Source: Paracoccaceae bacterium (GTDB taxonomy: Bacteria > Pseudomonadota > Alphaproteobacteria > Rhodobacterales > Rhodobacteraceae). Taken from it: DNA of 64,000 nucleotides. The translations under genes were made by a program, and so were the position numbers. Positions 27,148-35,085 of this stretch are shown one piece after another (the stretch's first letter is position 1; each line of letters opens with the position of its first letter). Under the pieces are notes generated by a model. It was given only the letters and a program-made list of their open reading frames with translations, was not told the origin of the DNA and did not search any database. The stretch is from the NCBI GenBank assembly GCA_029862205.1, contig JAOTXT010000009.1, positions 21,266 through 85,265 on the forward strand, in the 5' to 3' direction.

Positions 27148-27528
27148 TTAAAGATCGGCCGACAGACCAATTTCCAGGAACGCGCTGACCATGCCGGCGA
27201 CCAGAGCCAGGATCTTTGGGCGCAGTGCGTGGGTCACGATCGCGTCTTCCAACAGCTCGGCACGTTCCGACAAGCTGGCATAGCCGAACGATCCGGCGGT
27301 GCCCGCCAGCGAATGCGCGAGCGTTTCGAGTTCGGTAAGTGTCGCCTGCTGTTCGGCGGTCTGCCCAGCCTTGAGCATTGTTGCCAAGCTCGCGGCGCGA
27401 TGGATCTTCTCGCCGGCGCGGTGAAGGAACGCGGCGCGCGCCGTCTCGATCCGATCGCGCAGTTGCGTCCGGCCGTCCAAGGCGGTTGCACCGTCCAAAC
27501 GGTCCACATGCACATTCATGGAAGTCAC
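27148..27528 (-). CDS. Hpt domain protein (histidine phosphotransfer)
   Basis: A 126-residue helical protein whose LAHSLAGTAGSFGYASLSERAELL matches the HPt signature; the phosphorylatable His is His72. HPt proteins pass phosphoryl groups between receiver domains. The GTG at 27528 has GAGG 6 bp upstream; the ATG at 27519 is the alternative. It is transcribed divergently from the TPR-exporter/synthase/kinase/regulator operon that begins at 27979, and could be the relay partner for the two receivers in the synthase. No membrane segment is present. Confidence 0.8.
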   Translation of the reverse strand: MTSMNVHVDRLDGATALDGRTQLRDRIETARAAFLHRAGEKIHRAASLATMLKAGQTAEQQATLTELETLAHSLAGTAGSFGYASLSERAELLEDAIVTHALRPKILALVAGMVSAFLEIGLSADL

Positions 27529-27978
27529 TTGCCCCCTCGCTTTGCGAACCCGCAACTGGTCACTCGAGATATTCTAAATAGAGCAGTGATTTTTTGGTAT
27601 TTTTGTGACGTATTCGCGCGACGCTACCTAAGATGAAATTGGTGAATTCGAGGACAACCGGCAGTTGATATACGCTCCCAAATCGGAATTTTTTTTGCTC
27701 TGACCTCAACTATGAGCAGACAACCCGGCCAGCTGAGCCGAGATTCGATGATCGCGCGGGATGGGATGTGGCGATGTCATATAACTCTTTGATAATAATT
27801 GATAAAATCATCAACGCTAGAGACCTGCAATGCGGAGAGATGCCGAGTCGCGGCTGCTGAACGCCCGTTTCTCACCTCGCTTCCATCTCTGAAATGCGTT
27901 TTTTATCCGTGACCTATGGTGATATCTTAATGCCAAGCCTGAGTAACCAGGCGCGCACCGGGAGGTGGGGGTCGCTCT
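27529..27978. other. AT-rich intergenic region upstream of the exporter/synthase operon
   Basis: About 450 bp without a convincing gene between the Hpt gene and the TPR exporter. It is clearly more AT-rich than its surroundings and must hold divergent promoters. An A/T-rich dyad TTGAT-N6-ATCAA lies at 27799-27814. The TPR gene has GGGAGG at about 27959-27964, and a purine-rich GTGGGGG just before its ATG. No recognised riboswitch, including a c-di-GMP type, was seen. Confidence 0.6.
27799..27814. promoter_or_regulatory. Candidate dyad operator TTGAT-N6-ATCAA
   Basis: TTGAT (27799-27803) and ATCAA (27810-27814) form an inverted repeat with a 6-bp spacer, 165 bp before the exporter ATG. It resembles an FNR half-site pair but with 6 rather than 4 bp between arms, so a different regulator is more likely, or chance in AT-rich sequence. 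Confidence 0.35.
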
Positions 27979-30618
27979 ATGACCATGCGTTGGATGATTG
28001 CGCTTACGGTTCTGGTCGTGCTTGGCATCAGCGCGGTCAAGTTCGTCGATGCGCGCGAAGCCGAGGGCTTGATCGCCCAGGCCCGCGAGGCCGCGCGCGG
28101 TGACGAGAACGTACGATCTGCCGATCTCTTTGCTCAAGCCCTGCGTCAGAATCCCTGGCTCCGCCGCGAGATCCTGCGCGAATACGCCGATCAACTACTT
28201 TATTCCGGCCGTGCCGCCGAGGCCATTCCGCTGTTTCACGAGACGCTGGAGACCCCGCGGTTGTCCGCCCTCGATACTGAGCGGGCGCGGCGCAGCCTGG
28301 CGCTCGCCTATCTTTGGTCGGGCAATCATACGGAGGCGGTGGCGGCTTACGAGGAGGCTCTGCAGCGCAAGCCCAGCGACAGCGATCTGGAGCGGAACTA
28401 TGTCCAGGCGCTGATCGGCGCCGCGCGCGACCTTGGCCGCCAGGACCGGAACCATGAAGCAGTTGAGCGTTTCGCCGCCGTGATTGAGCGCGTCCCCGAA
28501 CGCCGTGCCGAATTGTTGCGGGAATATGCCGACCAGCTGACCTATTCCGGTCGGGCCGCCGAGGCAGTCGCGCTCTATAATGAGGTTTTGGCCCAGCCGC
28601 AGCTTTCCGAAACCGATCTGCAAAACGCGAACCGAGGCCTCGCGCTGGCCTATCTCTGGTCCGGCAATCACGAGCAAGCGAAGGCGGCCTACGAGCAGGC
28701 AATGCGGCTGATGCCGCGCGACGCCGACATGACGAAGAACTATGTCGAGGCGATCATCGGCGCTGCCCGCAACGCGGCCCGGCGGGACCAGAACCGGGAT
28801 GCGGCCGAGCGTTTCGCGACCGCGATCAGCCTGGCGCCCAATCGCCGCGGCGAATTGCTGCGTGAATATGCGGACCAGCTAACCTTTTCCGGCCGGGCGG
28901 CGGTGGCGGTCGAGTATTATCTCGAGATCATCGCGACCCAGGCGGATCAGCCGACCGATCCGCAACTGCTTTCGGCGCTGGGCCTGGCGTTGCTCTGGTC
29001 CGGACAGGCCGACGCGGCACGTCAGGTCTACGAGGAGGTGGTGGAGCTTCTCCCCGAGGATGCGGACGCTCGGAAGAGCCTGGCCGAGGCGGTTGTCGCC
29101 CAGGCCCGCAAGGCCGCCTCCCAGAACGAAAATGCATCGTCGGCCGCGTTGTTCGCCCGAGCGATCGCTTTGTCGCCCGACCAGCGCGCGGAGTGGCTGA
29201 AGGAATACGCCGACCAGCTCACCTATGCCCAGCAGGCCGACAAGGCGATCCAGCTCTACGAAGAAATCCTGAGCAATTCGGGGCTGACCGGCGAACGCAG
29301 CGCCGAGGTGCGCCTGGCGATGGCGCTGGCCCAGGCCTGGTCCGGGGCGCTGGCGGAAGCGCTTGGCGAGTACGACTCGCTGATCGCCGAGGACCCGGCG
29401 AATACGCGGGCGCGGCTGGGCCGGGCCGAGGTTCTGTCGTGGCTGCATGACCACGACGCGGCGTCCTCGGAGCTGAGCCAGATCCTGGAGACCGACCCGG
29501 AGGACGATGTGGCGCGCCGCCGTCTGGCCCGGTCCGAGAGCTATCGCGGCCGTCACCGTCAGGCCATCGCGCTCGCCAAACCGCTGCTCCAGGCCGATCC
29601 GTCGGACGAGGACGCGGCGATCATCATCGCCCAGGCGCAGCGCTGGATGGGCCGCCCGGACCTGGCGATCATAACGGTTGAAGGGCTGCTGGCCATCAAC
29701 CCCGGCAGCGTGCGCGCACAACGCCTACGCACCGAATTGATGAACGACCGCCGTGCCCGCAGCTCGTTCGGCACGTCCTACTCTGATCAATCCGACGATT
29801 TGGGCATCGCGCGCGCCGGACTTCGGCAAAGCTTCAGCGTGAACGATGGGCGCACCGGTTTTGGCCCGGAAGTCCGATATATCAACTACGACCCCGAGGG
29901 TGCCGATGGGGTCGACGTGGTCATGGTGGGCGGGCATTTCCGTCACCGTTTCAGCGACGAGGTCGAGCTCAATTCTGCATTCTTCCTGAACCAGCAGGAA
30001 GGGGTGAACGACGAGACGCTGTTCACGCACGATTCCTACATCACTCTCTACCCCGACGATGCCTGGCGCGTCGACATCGGCGCCAGCCGCTCGACGCTGG
30101 ACAACATCACCTCGCTGAACCAGGGCCTGACCGTCGATACGTTCAGCGGGTCGGTGGATTTTTGGCCGGCAAGCGACATCAAGCTGACCGGGCGGGCCGC
30201 CTGGTCGGACTATTCGGACGGCAATGCGCGGTGGTGGTTCCAGGGGGAGGTCCTGCACCAACTGATCAGTGAGTCGCCGGAGCTGTGGCTGGGCGCGCGC
30301 TATACGCGCTTTGCCTTCGAAAAGCAGCTGGCCAACGGCTACTTCAACCCGGAAGAACTGCAATCGATCGAGTCGACTCTGAAGCTGTCGGGCGTCCTGC
30401 TGGGCAAGACCGTCTATGAACTGCAGGGAAGCGCGGGCTACGAGAACGCCAATCCCGGATCGGGCATGTTCATCTGGTCGGCGGGGCTGAAGCTGCGCCA
30501 TCCGATCGCCAAGAACGTGGTGCTCGAAGCCACGGCCGCCCACTCGTCATCTACGCTGGGCAGCGATTCCGGTTTCGAGCGCACGACCGTGGGCCTTGGC
30601 CTGAACGTGCGGTGGTGA
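27979..30618 (+). CDS. TPR-repeat outer-membrane exporter (BcsC/PgaA-like)
   Basis: An 879-residue protein with an N-terminal signal/anchor (MTMRWMIALTVLVVLGISAV), then a long helical TPR region (about residues 27-600) and a C-terminal beta-barrel (about 605-879) ending in an aromatic residue (LGLNVRW), typical of outer-membrane barrels. Four near-identical ~113-residue units carry REYADQL at residues 67, 181, 295 and KEYADQL at 408. This plan matches BcsC/PgaA, which export exopolysaccharide across the outer membrane. It stops 1 bp before the synthase ATG. Which polysaccharide it exports is unknown. Confidence 0.85.
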   Translation: MTMRWMIALTVLVVLGISAVKFVDAREAEGLIAQAREAARGDENVRSADLFAQALRQNPWLRREILREYADQLLYSGRAAEAIPLFHETLETPRLSALDTERARRSLALAYLWSGNHTEAVAAYEEALQRKPSDSDLERNYVQALIGAARDLGRQDRNHEAVERFAAVIERVPERRAELLREYADQLTYSGRAAEAVALYNEVLAQPQLSETDLQNANRGLALAYLWSGNHEQAKAAYEQAMRLMPRDADMTKNYVEAIIGAARNAARRDQNRDAAERFATAISLAPNRRGELLREYADQLTFSGRAAVAVEYYLEIIATQADQPTDPQLLSALGLALLWSGQADAARQVYEEVVELLPEDADARKSLAEAVVAQARKAASQNENASSAALFARAIALSPDQRAEWLKEYADQLTYAQQADKAIQLYEEILSNSGLTGERSAEVRLAMALAQAWSGALAEALGEYDSLIAEDPANTRARLGRAEVLSWLHDHDAASSELSQILETDPEDDVARRRLARSESYRGRHRQAIALAKPLLQADPSDEDAAIIIAQAQRWMGRPDLAIITVEGLLAINPGSVRAQRLRTELMNDRRARSSFGTSYSDQSDDLGIARAGLRQSFSVNDGRTGFGPEVRYINYDPEGADGVDVVMVGGHFRHRFSDEVELNSAFFLNQQEGVNDETLFTHDSYITLYPDDAWRVDIGASRSTLDNITSLNQGLTVDTFSGSVDFWPASDIKLTGRAAWSDYSDGNARWWFQGEVLHQLISESPELWLGARYTRFAFEKQLANGYFNPEELQSIESTLKLSGVLLGKTVYELQGSAGYENANPGSGMFIWSAGLKLRHPIAKNVVLEATAAHSSSTLGSDSGFERTTVGLGLNVRW

Positions 30619-30619
30619 C

Positions 30620-33600
30620 ATGGCAAGCTCGGCGCACTCCACCACGCTGTCACGCACGGCGAATGTGCTTCTGGTCGAGGACGAGCCCGAGCTCGCCGAC
30701 CTGCTGAAGGCCGAGCTCGAGGCCGCGGGCTATCATGTGGAGCTTGGCCGCAACGGCCGGGAGGGCCTCGACTATCTGGGCCACGCGACACCAGACGTCA
30801 TCGTCACTGACGTGATGATGCCCGAAATGGATGGGCTGGAATTCATCCGCATTCTGCGCGCCAAGCCGGATTGCGCGCAGGTTCCCGTCATCGTGCTCTC
30901 AAGCAAGCGCAAGATCGCCGATATCGTCGCCGGGTTCGATACCGGCGCGGACGACTATATCACCAAACCGGTCGAGCCGGCCGAGCTCGTCGCCCGGGTC
31001 CATGCCAAAGTCGACCGGCCAACGGTTCCTGCGGACCAGCTTTGGCATGTGCGCCATTCCAATGTCGTTTCGGAGAAAGCGTTCCGGATCGAGCTGCAGG
31101 CCGAAAGCCAGCGTGCGCTGCGGGTCGGCTATCCGATCACGGTGGCACTGGTGGCATTGTCCGAAGCGGCGCAGCCGCCTCCGGAGACCGCCGGCGCCGT
31201 AACGCGCCAAATTCAAACCGGCCTGGCTTCGGAAGTGCGCCCGCTCGACCTGATTGGTCGGTCGGGCGAAAACGGCTTCCTGCTGATGATGCCTGGGGCG
31301 ACGGAGTTCGAGGCGGCGCGGCGGTTGCAGCGCCTTTCGCAGCACATCGCCGGCGATCCGCTGGACGAGGATTGCCAGTCGCCCGGCATGCCGCCCCTGA
31401 TCGGCTACGGCCGTGTGATGCCGGGAGAGGACGCGGACGCGGCGTTGGAGCGGCTGCAGGGGACATTGCTGCGGGCGGCCGTGCAGCGCGGTCACAAGCC
31501 CGTGCGCTACCGGCCCAGCATGGGCGCGCCGAGTCAGGTCCCGTTCCTGGAGCGCTTTGATCTGTTGAAGCGCGAGCGCCTGTTCTGGCGCGATACGCTG
31601 GGCTCGAGCGGTCCGGTTACCGTGCCCGAAACGGCGCCGGAGCGTATCTCGCGGCTGCTTCTGGTCGAAGACGACCCGGACCTGGCAGCGAAGATCACCG
31701 CTGACCTGGAGGAGGCGGGGTATTTCGTCGAACATGCGAGCAACGGGCGCGAGGGGATCGAGCACGCGAAGCTCTGGGTCCCCGACCTGATCGTTAGCGA
31801 CGTGATGATGCCCGAGATGAACGGGCTCGAATTTCTCTCGGCGATCCGCGCCGACGAAGAACTGCGCCGCACGCCGGTCATCATGCTCACCACCCGGCGC
31901 AAGGCCGCGCAGATCGTCGAGGGGTTCGGCCTAGGAGCGGACGACTATGTGACCAAGCCGGTCGATCCGGCGGAGCTCGTTGCCCGGGTGCGCGCCAAGA
32001 TCGAGCGCCCGCCGGTGCCCGGCGAGGACCTGCGCCAGGACCGCCAATCCGGGTTCCTGTCTGCCACCGCATTCGCCGTGGCTTGCCAGGCCGAGATGCA
32101 TCGCGCGGTGCGGGCCGGGTACGACCTGACCGCCGTCAGCATTGATTTCGCCGAGCGCGTTCCGGTGCGCGAGCGGATCGGCCCTGGGGCGGACGGGCCA
32201 ATCGCGCGCCAGGTTGCCGAAGTGCTCGCAACAGAGCTCCGGACCCTCGACCTGATCGGGCGCTCGGCCGATGGCGGCTATCTGGTCCTGATGCCCGAGG
32301 TCACCGAGGACGAGGCCGCCAAGAAGCTGGAGCGTATCTCGCAGACCCTGATCGGCAAGGTCTTCACGGCCTGCGGCGAGTCCCTGCATCTGACGCCGAT
32401 CATGGGCTATGCGGACGCAATTCCGGCCGAGGACTCGGACGACCTGCTCGAGCGCATGCGCATCGCGCAATCCCATGCCGAGGCGCATCTGGACCTGCAG
32501 CCTGCGCGCTACCAGACCAGCATGGTCGTGCCGCCGAAGCCGGACAAGATGCCGAAGACGTTCCGCGGCCTGATCGAGCGGCTGCGTTTTCCGCTGCAGA
32601 TCGCCGCGACCTTCGTGCTGGGATGGGGTCTTCCCTACGCCATCTATCATTTTTCCGCGATGCTCGGCCACGACATCACAAAGGCAGCCTATATCGTCGT
32701 GGTGGTCAGCCTCGTCCTCACCTGCACCCTGATCTGGGTCGAAGGCTTCATGTCGCTGAAACGCATCGATCCGCCTGCGGACGATGACATGGAGTATCCG
32801 ACCGCGAGCGCGATCATCGCGGCCTATCTGCCGAACGAGGCAGCGACAATCATCTCGACGCTCGAGGCAATGCTGAACGTGGATTATCCAGGCCAGATTC
32901 AGATCATCCTGGCCTACAACACGCCCAAGGACATGCCGATCGAGAAGACCCTGCGCGAGATGGCGGCGAAGGACTCTCGGCTGGAAGTCGTGCGGGTGAT
33001 CGGCAGCACCTCGAAGGCGCAGAACGTGAACGCGGCGATCGCCTATTCGAAGGGGGCGTTCACAGCGATCTTCGACGCGGATCATCAGCCCGACCCGGAC
33101 AGCTTCACCCGCGCCTGGCAGTGGATCAACTCGGGCGCCGACGTGGTCCAGGGCCATTGCCTGATCCGCAACGGCGACGCGTCCTGGGTCGCGCGCATGG
33201 TCGCGGTCGAGTTCGAGCAGATCTATACCGTCAGCCATCCGGGCCGCGCGCGTCTGCACAAGTTCGGCATCTTCGGCGGCAGCAACGGCTTTTGGCGCAC
33301 CGATCTTCTGCGCCGCATCCGGATGCGCGGTTTCATGCTAACCGAGGATATCGACTCGGCGCTGCGCGTGGTCGAGGAGGGGGGTAACATCGTCTCGGAC
33401 CCTTATCTGATCTCGCGCGAACTGTCGCCAACGACGTTCAAGGGCCTGGCCAATCAGAGGCTCAGATGGGCGCAGGGTTGGTATCAGGTGACGAATACCA
33501 GGCTACCGACCGCGCTCAAGTCGAAGCACCTGTCGATCAGACAGAAGGTGGGCATGTTCTATCTGCTGGCCTGGCGCGAATTCTTCCCCTGGATTTCGAT

Positions 33601-33898
33601 GCAGATCGTGCCGATCATTGCTTATTGGGCGATCCAAGCGGGCTCGCTGGCGGCGATCGACTGGACCGTGCCTCTGCTCTTGATAATCACGATCTATGTG
33701 ATGTCGACGGGCCCCGGGCAGATGGTTTTCATCAGCCGGCTTGCTGACCCCGAGATCCGAAAGCGGCGCTGGTGGCTGGTTTTCTATGTCTTCATCGCGT
33801 TCTTCATGTATGCGGAATTCAAGAATCTTTTGTCCCGTGTCTCGAACATCAAGGAATGGCTGAAGGAGAAGGAGTGGAAGGTCACTCCGCGCAGTTGA
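30620..33898 (+). CDS. Receiver-GGDEF-like-receiver-GGDEF-like-GT2 membrane polysaccharide synthase
   Basis: A 1092-residue fusion. Residues ~14-132: receiver (phospho-Asp64 in IVTDVMMPEM). ~150-300: GGDEF-like with the catalytic loop degenerate (RSGENGFLLMMP). ~345-462: second receiver (Asp394 in IVSDVMMPEM). ~478-632: second GGDEF-like, also degenerate (RSADGGYLVLMP). Two membrane spans follow (~655-712). The GT2 domain (~727-960) has DAD (819-821), TED (908-910) and QRLRW (946-950), the processive beta-glycosyltransferase signature of cellulose/PNAG/hyaluronan synthases, then C-terminal spans. The synthase part looks active; the GGDEF loops cannot make c-di-GMP but may bind it or dimerise. 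Inferred role: exopolysaccharide polymerisation controlled by phosphorylation. Confidence 0.9.
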   Translation: MASSAHSTTLSRTANVLLVEDEPELADLLKAELEAAGYHVELGRNGREGLDYLGHATPDVIVTDVMMPEMDGLEFIRILRAKPDCAQVPVIVLSSKRKIADIVAGFDTGADDYITKPVEPAELVARVHAKVDRPTVPADQLWHVRHSNVVSEKAFRIELQAESQRALRVGYPITVALVALSEAAQPPPETAGAVTRQIQTGLASEVRPLDLIGRSGENGFLLMMPGATEFEAARRLQRLSQHIAGDPLDEDCQSPGMPPLIGYGRVMPGEDADAALERLQGTLLRAAVQRGHKPVRYRPSMGAPSQVPFLERFDLLKRERLFWRDTLGSSGPVTVPETAPERISRLLLVEDDPDLAAKITADLEEAGYFVEHASNGREGIEHAKLWVPDLIVSDVMMPEMNGLEFLSAIRADEELRRTPVIMLTTRRKAAQIVEGFGLGADDYVTKPVDPAELVARVRAKIERPPVPGEDLRQDRQSGFLSATAFAVACQAEMHRAVRAGYDLTAVSIDFAERVPVRERIGPGADGPIARQVAEVLATELRTLDLIGRSADGGYLVLMPEVTEDEAAKKLERISQTLIGKVFTACGESLHLTPIMGYADAIPAEDSDDLLERMRIAQSHAEAHLDLQPARYQTSMVVPPKPDKMPKTFRGLIERLRFPLQIAATFVLGWGLPYAIYHFSAMLGHDITKAAYIVVVVSLVLTCTLIWVEGFMSLKRIDPPADDDMEYPTASAIIAAYLPNEAATIISTLEAMLNVDYPGQIQIILAYNTPKDMPIEKTLREMAAKDSRLEVVRVIGSTSKAQNVNAAIAYSKGAFTAIFDADHQPDPDSFTRAWQWINSGADVVQGHCLIRNGDASWVARMVAVEFEQIYTVSHPGRARLHKFGIFGGSNGFWRTDLLRRIRMRGFMLTEDIDSALRVVEEGGNIVSDPYLISRELSPTTFKGLANQRLRWAQGWYQVTNTRLPTALKSKHLSIRQKVGMFYLLAWREFFPWISMQIVPIIAYWAIQAGSLAAIDWTVPLLLIITIYVMSTGPGQMVFISRLADPEIRKRRWWLVFYVFIAFFMYAEFKNLLSRVSNIKEWLKEKEWKVTPRS

Positions 33899-33901
33899 GC
33901 A

Positions 33902-34651
33902 ATGAGCGATCAAACGACTGACACTTTTGGAGACAAGACCGGGCTGTGCGCACGCGGTGTGCCGGTCTCGCCCGGCAACGAGATCATATCCTTTGTCAGC
34001 CACGAATTCCGGGCACCGCTCGGCGCGCTGATGGGGGCGCTCAGCATCATTGAGAGCGGGGTCTTGGGCGATCTGCCCCCGAAGATGCGGCCGATGCTGG
34101 AAATGGCGCAGCGTAATGCCCGCCGGCTGCTGGCGTTGTCCGACGATCTCATCGACGCGGACGTCATCGAATCTGGGTGCCTGAAGCTGCATTTGTCGCC
34201 GGTCGATCTTTCGGACGTCGTGCGCGACTGCGTTTCCGCGAACCGGGTGATCGCCGATCGGAAGGGCGTCGCGGTCGAGGTTGCCGCCATCGATCGGCCG
34301 GTGAAAGTCCGGGCCGATCGAAAAAGGCTCGAGCAGGTTCTGACCAACCTGTTGACCAACGCAATCAAGTTCTCGGAGGAAGGCGGCACCGTCGATGTCG
34401 CCGTGGTGCATGAGGGGCAGGGCGCGCGGATCACTGTCCGTGACCGCGGACCCGGCATTCCCGCTGACCTGCAGCCGCGCATCTTCCAGAAATTTGCCAA
34501 GTCAGACGACGGTAATCACGCCGGCAACGGCCTGGGGCTCTATATCTCGAAGGCATTCGTCGAGGCCCAGGATGGGCAGATCGAGTTTACCAGCCAGCCC
34601 GGCGATACGCGCTTCGTGATTGTGCTGCCATTGTCCTTCACGGACGAATAA
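33902..34651 (+). CDS. Soluble sensor histidine kinase
   Basis: A 249-residue kinase with no N-terminal sensor or membrane span. The phosphorylated His34 lies in FVSHEFRAPLGALMG (HisKA), followed by the HATPase domain with N-box NLLTNAIKFSE, G1 DRGPGIPAD and G2 NGLGLYISKAFVE. The ATG is 3 bp after the synthase stop. It most likely phosphorylates the response regulator downstream, the Hpt protein upstream, or the receivers of the synthase. Its signal is unknown; it may act with an unlinked sensor. Confidence 0.9.
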   Translation: MSDQTTDTFGDKTGLCARGVPVSPGNEIISFVSHEFRAPLGALMGALSIIESGVLGDLPPKMRPMLEMAQRNARRLLALSDDLIDADVIESGCLKLHLSPVDLSDVVRDCVSANRVIADRKGVAVEVAAIDRPVKVRADRKRLEQVLTNLLTNAIKFSEEGGTVDVAVVHEGQGARITVRDRGPGIPADLQPRIFQKFAKSDDGNHAGNGLGLYISKAFVEAQDGQIEFTSQPGDTRFVIVLPLSFTDE

Positions 34652-34694
34652 CGTACCAGCACGGACAAGGCCGTTGGACGATCCGGTGGGAACA

Positions 34695-35063
34695 GTGCGT
34701 CGAATTCTTTGTGTCGATGATGATCCGGACGCGCGGGCGTTGCTCGAGATCGCGCTTGCAACGGTGGGCGGGTTCGATTTGCAGTTTTGTGCCTCGGGCG
34801 AACAGGCGCTTGGCGCGATCCCGGAATTCGCGCCCGATCTCGTGATCCTGGACGTCAAGATGCCGGGCTTGAATGGACCGGAGACCCTGGACGGTCTTCG
34901 TAAGCGTTCGAATGGCAGCGACTGCCCGGTGATCTTTCTGACAGCGGTCGCGCAGCCGGAGATTCTGGAGTCGCTTGGCGGCGTGGGCGCCGCGGCAATC
35001 GTAACCAAACCCTTCGATCCGATGACCCTGGCTGATACGGTCCGCGAGTTCCTGGACCGGTAG
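34695..35063 (+). CDS. Single-domain response regulator
   Basis: A 122-residue receiver with acidic pocket CVDDDPD at its start, phospho-Asp53 in LVILDVKMPG, and the conserved Thr and Lys (FLTAVAQ, VTKPFDP). There is no output domain, so it acts by protein contact or in a phosphorelay. The GTG at 34695 is chosen because RRILCVDDD is the natural receiver start and GGTGGGAAC lies upstream; the frame is open to 34620. It closes the exporter/synthase/kinase operon and faces a convergent NRPS-like gene. Confidence 0.85.
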   Translation: MRRILCVDDDPDARALLEIALATVGGFDLQFCASGEQALGAIPEFAPDLVILDVKMPGLNGPETLDGLRKRSNGSDCPVIFLTAVAQPEILESLGGVGAAAIVTKPFDPMTLADTVREFLDR

Positions 35064-35085
35064 CGGGGCCAAATTCTCAATCGAA

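Noticed and set aside
27799..27814. Canonical FNR site
   Set aside because: The arms TTGAT and ATCAA are 6 bp apart instead of 4.
27529..27978. c-di-GMP riboswitch upstream of the exporter/synthase operon
   Set aside because: No recognisable GEMM-type conserved core was seen; only an AT-rich dyad is present.
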